Part shown: piece by piece, positions 6,344-6,712 of the stretch
Layout of the letters: every line of letters starts with the position of its first letter
Numbering within the stretch: the stretch's first letter is position 1
The notes under the pieces: generated by a model
Seen by the model: the letters and a program-made list of their open reading frames with translations, nothing else
Told to the model about the DNA's origin: nothing
Databases searched by the model: none
Made by a program: the position numbers and the translations under genes
Assembly (NCBI GenBank): GCA_027364695.1
Contig: DAHXOV010000128.1
Span: 1-6,712 of the forward strand
Direction of reading: 5' to 3'
Source of the DNA: a bacterium
Lineage (GTDB): Bacteria > Bacteroidota > Bacteroidia > B-17B0 > Aurantibacillaceae
Length of the DNA stretch: 6,712 nucleotides

Positions 6344-6369
6344 GTGGGATACCCCTATGAATTTACTTT

Positions 6370-6712
6370 TTAATGTAATAATGTTACATGCCCTATTTTC
6401 TGATAAGACGTTTTTAAAGCGTCTCTATATCTGATTTTATATACATAAACATCTTGTGGTAACTTTTGCCCATTTTTTGTTCCATCCCACCCTTTATTGA
6501 TATCATTCGTTTTGAATACAACATGCCCCCATCTGTCAAAAATAGTCATCTCATATCCTCCTTCTAAGTCAACTCCATAAGGAGAATAAATAGGCTTGAA
6601 CTCTTCATTTAGCCCATCATTGTTAAATGGAGTAAATGCGCTGGGCACGAAAAACCCATACTCATTTTTTACAACAATAGTTTTAGTTACAGAATCTCTA
6701 CAACCATATATG
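6370..6712 (-). CDS. C-terminal part of a type IX-secreted surface protein (gliding motility-associated C-terminal domain)
   Basis: This is the 3' end of a larger minus-strand gene that continues past the right edge; the frame is open from 6711 (IYGCRDSVTKTIVVKNEYGFF...) to TAA 6370-6372, so the in-frame GTG at 6646-6648 is not the start. The last ~90 residues are a textbook gliding-motility-associated C-terminal (CHU_C/TIGR04131) sorting domain: VPSAFTPFNNDGLNEEF, then YEMTIFDRWGHVVFKT, GWDGTKNG and QDVYVYKIRYRD, ending in GHVTLLH. In Bacteroidota this domain directs proteins through the type IX secretion system for export or attachment to the cell surface. The preceding residues (CRDSVTKTIVV) look like the last strand of a PKD/Ig-like repeat, as is usual in these large adhesin- or SprB-like proteins. 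The nature of the N-terminal part cannot be told from here. Confidence 0.93.
   Translation of the reverse strand, partial: IYGCRDSVTKTIVVKNEYGFFVPSAFTPFNNDGLNEEFKPIYSPYGVDLEGGYEMTIFDRWGHVVFKTNDINKGWDGTKNGQKLPQDVYVYKIRYRDALKTSYQKIGHVTLLH

Noticed and set aside
1..6712. CRISPR array, transposase, insertion-sequence ends, tRNA or rRNA genes
   Set aside because: No regularly spaced direct repeats, transposase-like reading frame, cloverleaf or rRNA-like sequence could be found on either strand.

Overview
The window looks like a chromosomal segment from a member of the Bacteroidota, perhaps a Chitinophagales/Sphingobacteriales-type organism. The base composition is AT-rich. A gliding-motility-associated C-terminal sorting domain (the type IX secretion signal found only in this phylum) lies at the right edge, and several TAnnTTTG promoter-like octamers typical of Bacteroidota sit upstream of genes. 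No mobile element, CRISPR array, rRNA or tRNA gene was found.

Left part (1-2401) is the edge of a surface-polysaccharide locus. On the plus strand is the 3' end of a gene for a DUF4910-type aminopeptidase-like protein with a C-terminal winged helix. Facing it on the minus strand is the 3' remnant of a polysaccharide deacetylase gene with no intact 5' part. Upstream of that on the same strand is a full-length GT-B-like gene of the kind found in capsule and O-antigen clusters. The glycosyltransferase-like gene is visibly more AT-rich than its neighbours, and the junction between it and the deacetylase remnant switches reading frame, so this end of the locus has probably decayed or recombined.

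Centre (2541-5002) is a compact minus-strand pair. The first gene encodes an exported protein with two thioredoxin-like domains (CGWC and CNSC). Its stop codon runs directly into the start of mnmE (trmE), the tRNA wobble-uridine modification GTPase. The two genes are almost certainly co-transcribed and translationally coupled, though no shared pathway is evident.

Right part (5003-6712): a divergent intergenic region separates the thioredoxin/mnmE pair from a plus-strand hpd gene (4-hydroxyphenylpyruvate dioxygenase, tyrosine catabolism). That region holds a TAAATTTG promoter-like box and a Crp/Fnr-type palindrome. A long, almost loopless inverted repeat after hpd serves as a probable bidirectional terminator against the convergent gene, whose visible part encodes the C-terminal domain of a large secreted or cell-surface protein.

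Most of the window is ordinary housekeeping and accessory content. I see no clear evidence of a wholly new system. The points most worth checking are the Crp/Fnr-like operator, the frame-shifted deacetylase remnant, and the poorly characterised polysaccharide-locus proteins.
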